From the NCBI RefSeq assembly GCF_033807575.1, contig NC_084705.1:8116019-8180018 (forward strand): DNA of 64,000 nt, written 5' to 3'. Of the stretch, positions 61,882 to 64,000 are shown piece after piece; the first letter of the stretch is position 1, and each line of letters starts with the position of its first letter. The notes beneath the pieces were generated by a model. The model was not told where the DNA came from, ran no database searches, and saw only the letters and a program-made list of their open reading frames with translations. Position numbers and translations under genes: made by a program. This DNA is from Cydia pomonella (Eukaryota; Arthropoda; Insecta; Lepidoptera; Tortricidae).

Positions 61882-62185
61882 CTACCAACTCTTCGGAGCA
61901 CATGTGCCATAACTCACTCCTATGACAAATTTCAGCCCTAAGGGCCTAGGGCTGCCGCTCCAGCAAATAGCTAAATAATAGGTGTCCCTCAGCAGGTGGA
62001 CTGCTGCCATTAGTCTTGCGGTAATCCACCCCACACCCAGATTTATGGGAGGAACTGAGTTTATGTAAAAAAACTTAACCATGTGAGGTAATCTGGCCTG
62101 ATTTAAGTATGATAGAGTACAGTTTGTGAGATCATATGTAAGAAAGAACTTCCGGGTTAGGGAGAATTCATCCCGATAAGGGCAT
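61882..62185. other. Unassigned segment before the headless SINE
   Basis: A 106-codon minus frame (62202-61882) reads through GC-richer DNA containing CTGCTGCCATTAGTCTTGCG. It could be a decayed transposable-element coding fragment, but I recognise no motif. Confidence 0.3.
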
Positions 62186-62305
62186 TTTTGTGTGATGAGC
62201 ACAGATATTTGTTCCTGAGTGGTGGGTGTTTTCTATGTATTTAAGTTATTGTATATTATATATCTGAGTCTGAGTACCCACAACACAAGCCTTCTTGGGC
62301 TTACC
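62186..62305 (+). mobile_element. SINE body without tRNA head
   Basis: From ATAAGGGCAT onward it follows the SINE body (GAGCACAGATATTTGTTCC, GTGTTTTCTATGTATTTAAG, CACAAGCCTTCTTGGGCTTA), but the A and B boxes are missing. It is 5' truncated, so it would lack its own promoter. Confidence 0.68.
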
Positions 62306-62849
62306 GTCACTTTTCTTATTAAGTTATTATAACTGACAGCTAGCTAGTTTTACCTGATAAGCGGCAACGCATCGTTGCACTGAATATATTCTTCAGATTT
62401 AATAATCTAACACATACAAACCTTCTGTACGTTGCATAATCAATGCAGTCATAGTTTTGCATTTTGTTTGCGTTGGTAAATATTATAAATTGATGCTGTA
62501 CAGACATACTCTATAGGTATATGGCATCAAAAGACTATATGGCTGTATCATATTTACCATAAATAATGTACTGTTAATACTATTAGTTTCAGTGATATCA
62601 CATCAGTATGGTTGCTTGTTCATGTCAACTACTTATAACGGGCCCATCATGTCCTTGTCCATGTAGAAACAAATTTCGAATATGTAAAGAGAGATATAAA
62701 TAGGTTCTTTCATTCTTTCTTATGTTTTCAACGCTAGATAACTCAAATAAGCTCCGCGTGTAACTCACCCGACATACTAAAACTTCAGACAGCTCCGCAC
62801 ATCTCGAAAACGCTCGAGCATAATATGTACATTTTTCACGCAAATAAAT

Positions 62850-62945
62850 AAGGTCGAAAATAGCTAAGCGGAGAATCGAACCCCACATCCCGTGGCCTCG
62901 CATGCAAACTTCCTGTTTGGCACGACAGCGAGGCTACTCTTGACA
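62850..62945 (-). repeat. tRNA-related repeat fragment
   Basis: The minus strand contains GGGGTTCGATTCTCCGC, a good B box, preceded by GCATGCGAGGCCACGGGATG. The A-box region is poor and no cloverleaf is clear. It is probably a degraded SINE head of a different family from the one at 29151-29375. Confidence 0.35.
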
Positions 62946-63516
62946 ATACCGACTGCGTTGGTACATAACTTGCTTTACTGTTACTTTGAGAAAACAGCGT
63001 ATTTCACTGCATCGAACTCTGCGAACGGTGTTAAAATTTATATTCTGGAGATTTTAGCAAGCTCGGTTCTCAATACAAACGTAGTTACGCTCTCATTTTA
63101 AAAAGACTAGCTAGATTGCTCTGAAACTCTGTTCTTACAATAGGATAAGGTATATCTAGTCCTGAACTTATTTAGTTTATGTAGCTTCAGACACCATAGC
63201 AAAAAAATAGGTTTGTCATACAAAACTTGTTTTTGCTCTATTTCGTTTGTTTTATAGACTGGAGCTATATATATTACATAATTACAGGACTAGATATATC
63301 TTATGTCATTTTATGTGCAAAGTTTCATTGCAATCCAACACGTAGTGTTAAAATGAGAACAAAACTACGTTTTCATGGGAAGGTGAAATTCGGCTGAGCT
63401 GCCGGGGACTCTTAAGCGAAATGGCTACTTTTTGATATTCCTTTTTCAGTAACACATAAAAAATAGGTACAAATTATTCCATTCTCGAAACATCAAACTG
63501 AAGTAGATGTCATATA

Positions 63517-63752
63517 CAGAACGAAAGGCAAAAAAGAGACCCATTAATGTTTAGGTCATACTGAGCAACTTTTACTGTTGGACAAACCCTAAAATCGCAA
63601 AAAAATGGCTGCTTCATACATTTTGCTGGTCTGATGTTGAAATTTCCTATGGGAGAGTAAATTTTTTTTCGCGATTTCTGGGTTGATCCCATGTTAAAAG
63701 TTGCTCAGTATGACCTAAACATTAATGGGTCTCTTTCTTTGCCTATGTTCTG
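63517..63752. mobile_element. Fold-back element with 58-bp arms
   Basis: The arms 63517-63574 and 63695-63752 are inverted copies with few mismatches (shared core CATTAATGTTTAGGTCATAC). The 120-bp centre is non-coding. A long-TIR MITE is the simplest reading. Confidence 0.75.
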
Positions 63753-63799
63753 TTACATACTGTAAACTGTTACATATAATATAAAAGTGATCAAACTCT

Positions 63800-63875
63800 C
63801 TAGTGGTGGCGGAGACCGGATTCGAACCGGATTCTCTCCACTGCACGGCGGTACCCGTCCCAATATCTCGAGTAG
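63800..63875 (-). repeat. tRNA-like sequence, probably a SINE head
   Basis: The minus strand reads CCGGTTCGAATCCGGTCTCC followed by GCCACCA, which looks like a T arm, acceptor strand and CCA. No convincing 5' acceptor strand or A box is found at the right distance, so I do not call a functional tRNA. It probably derives from a tRNA-related SINE. Confidence 0.4.
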
Positions 63876-64000
63876 GTTATATGCAATCTTTTTGTAAGTT
63901 GTACAGTAGAAACGTTTTATTGTAAACTCAACTGTATTTGTGTACCCACAGTCTGTGTCCCGTTGCATGCAGCAGCTAAATGCTGCAGATTTTTTTTTGC

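Noticed and set aside
63800..63875. A functional tRNA gene on the minus strand
   Set aside because: The T-arm and CCA-like end are present, but no matching acceptor 5' strand, A box or anticodon arm was found at the right spacing.

Overview
The window is eukaryotic, AT-rich, and contains no complete host protein-coding gene that I can support. It looks like an intergenic or intronic stretch of a lepidopteran (moth or butterfly) genome. That assignment rests on the repeats. The same LINE 3' tail (ending in a pattern like GCTTGTTTGCCACCGACG plus oligo-A) occurs six times. A tRNA-derived SINE with A and B boxes occurs three times plus a headless copy. RTE-type LINE remnants end in short tandem repeats. 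Many short fold-back/TIR elements (MITEs) are flanked by TA or TTA. The species cannot be named from the sequence alone.

Layout. 1-29 kb: AT-rich non-coding DNA with scattered MITEs, SINEs and LINE tails, plus GC-richer islands that read like cis-regulatory DNA. One short, cleanly bounded candidate exon lies at 6877-6972. 29.4-29.85 kb: a CpG-rich island with a CCAAT box, an initiator-like site and a strong splice donor, which may be a promoter plus non-coding first exon on the plus strand. 30,662-44,586: the dominant object, a 13.9 kb element with two nearly identical 5.2 kb direct terminal repeats. The repeats have TG...CA ends and the element is flanked by a 4-bp AGAA duplication. It encloses a 3.5 kb interior with no gag-pol of its own. 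The interior carries a decayed RNase H-bearing LINE, which is itself split by a CR1-like LINE tail. 44.6-64 kb: more non-coding DNA, including a duplicated CTCGAG-rich repeat family, a (CA)36 microsatellite, further MITEs and GC-rich islands.

How the parts relate. The 13.9 kb element has the architecture of a non-autonomous large retrotransposon derivative (LARD): giant LTRs and an internal domain without coding capacity for transposition. Such an element would need enzymes from elsewhere. Near-identical LTRs imply a recent insertion, while the LINE inside is old and broken, so the LINE was probably already cargo when the element last moved. If the 29.8 kb donor is real, the element sits in that gene's first intron. 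Everything else is mostly a record of successive small-element insertions, several of which share TACAGTCA-type ends and probably relied on one family of Tc1/mariner-like transposases.
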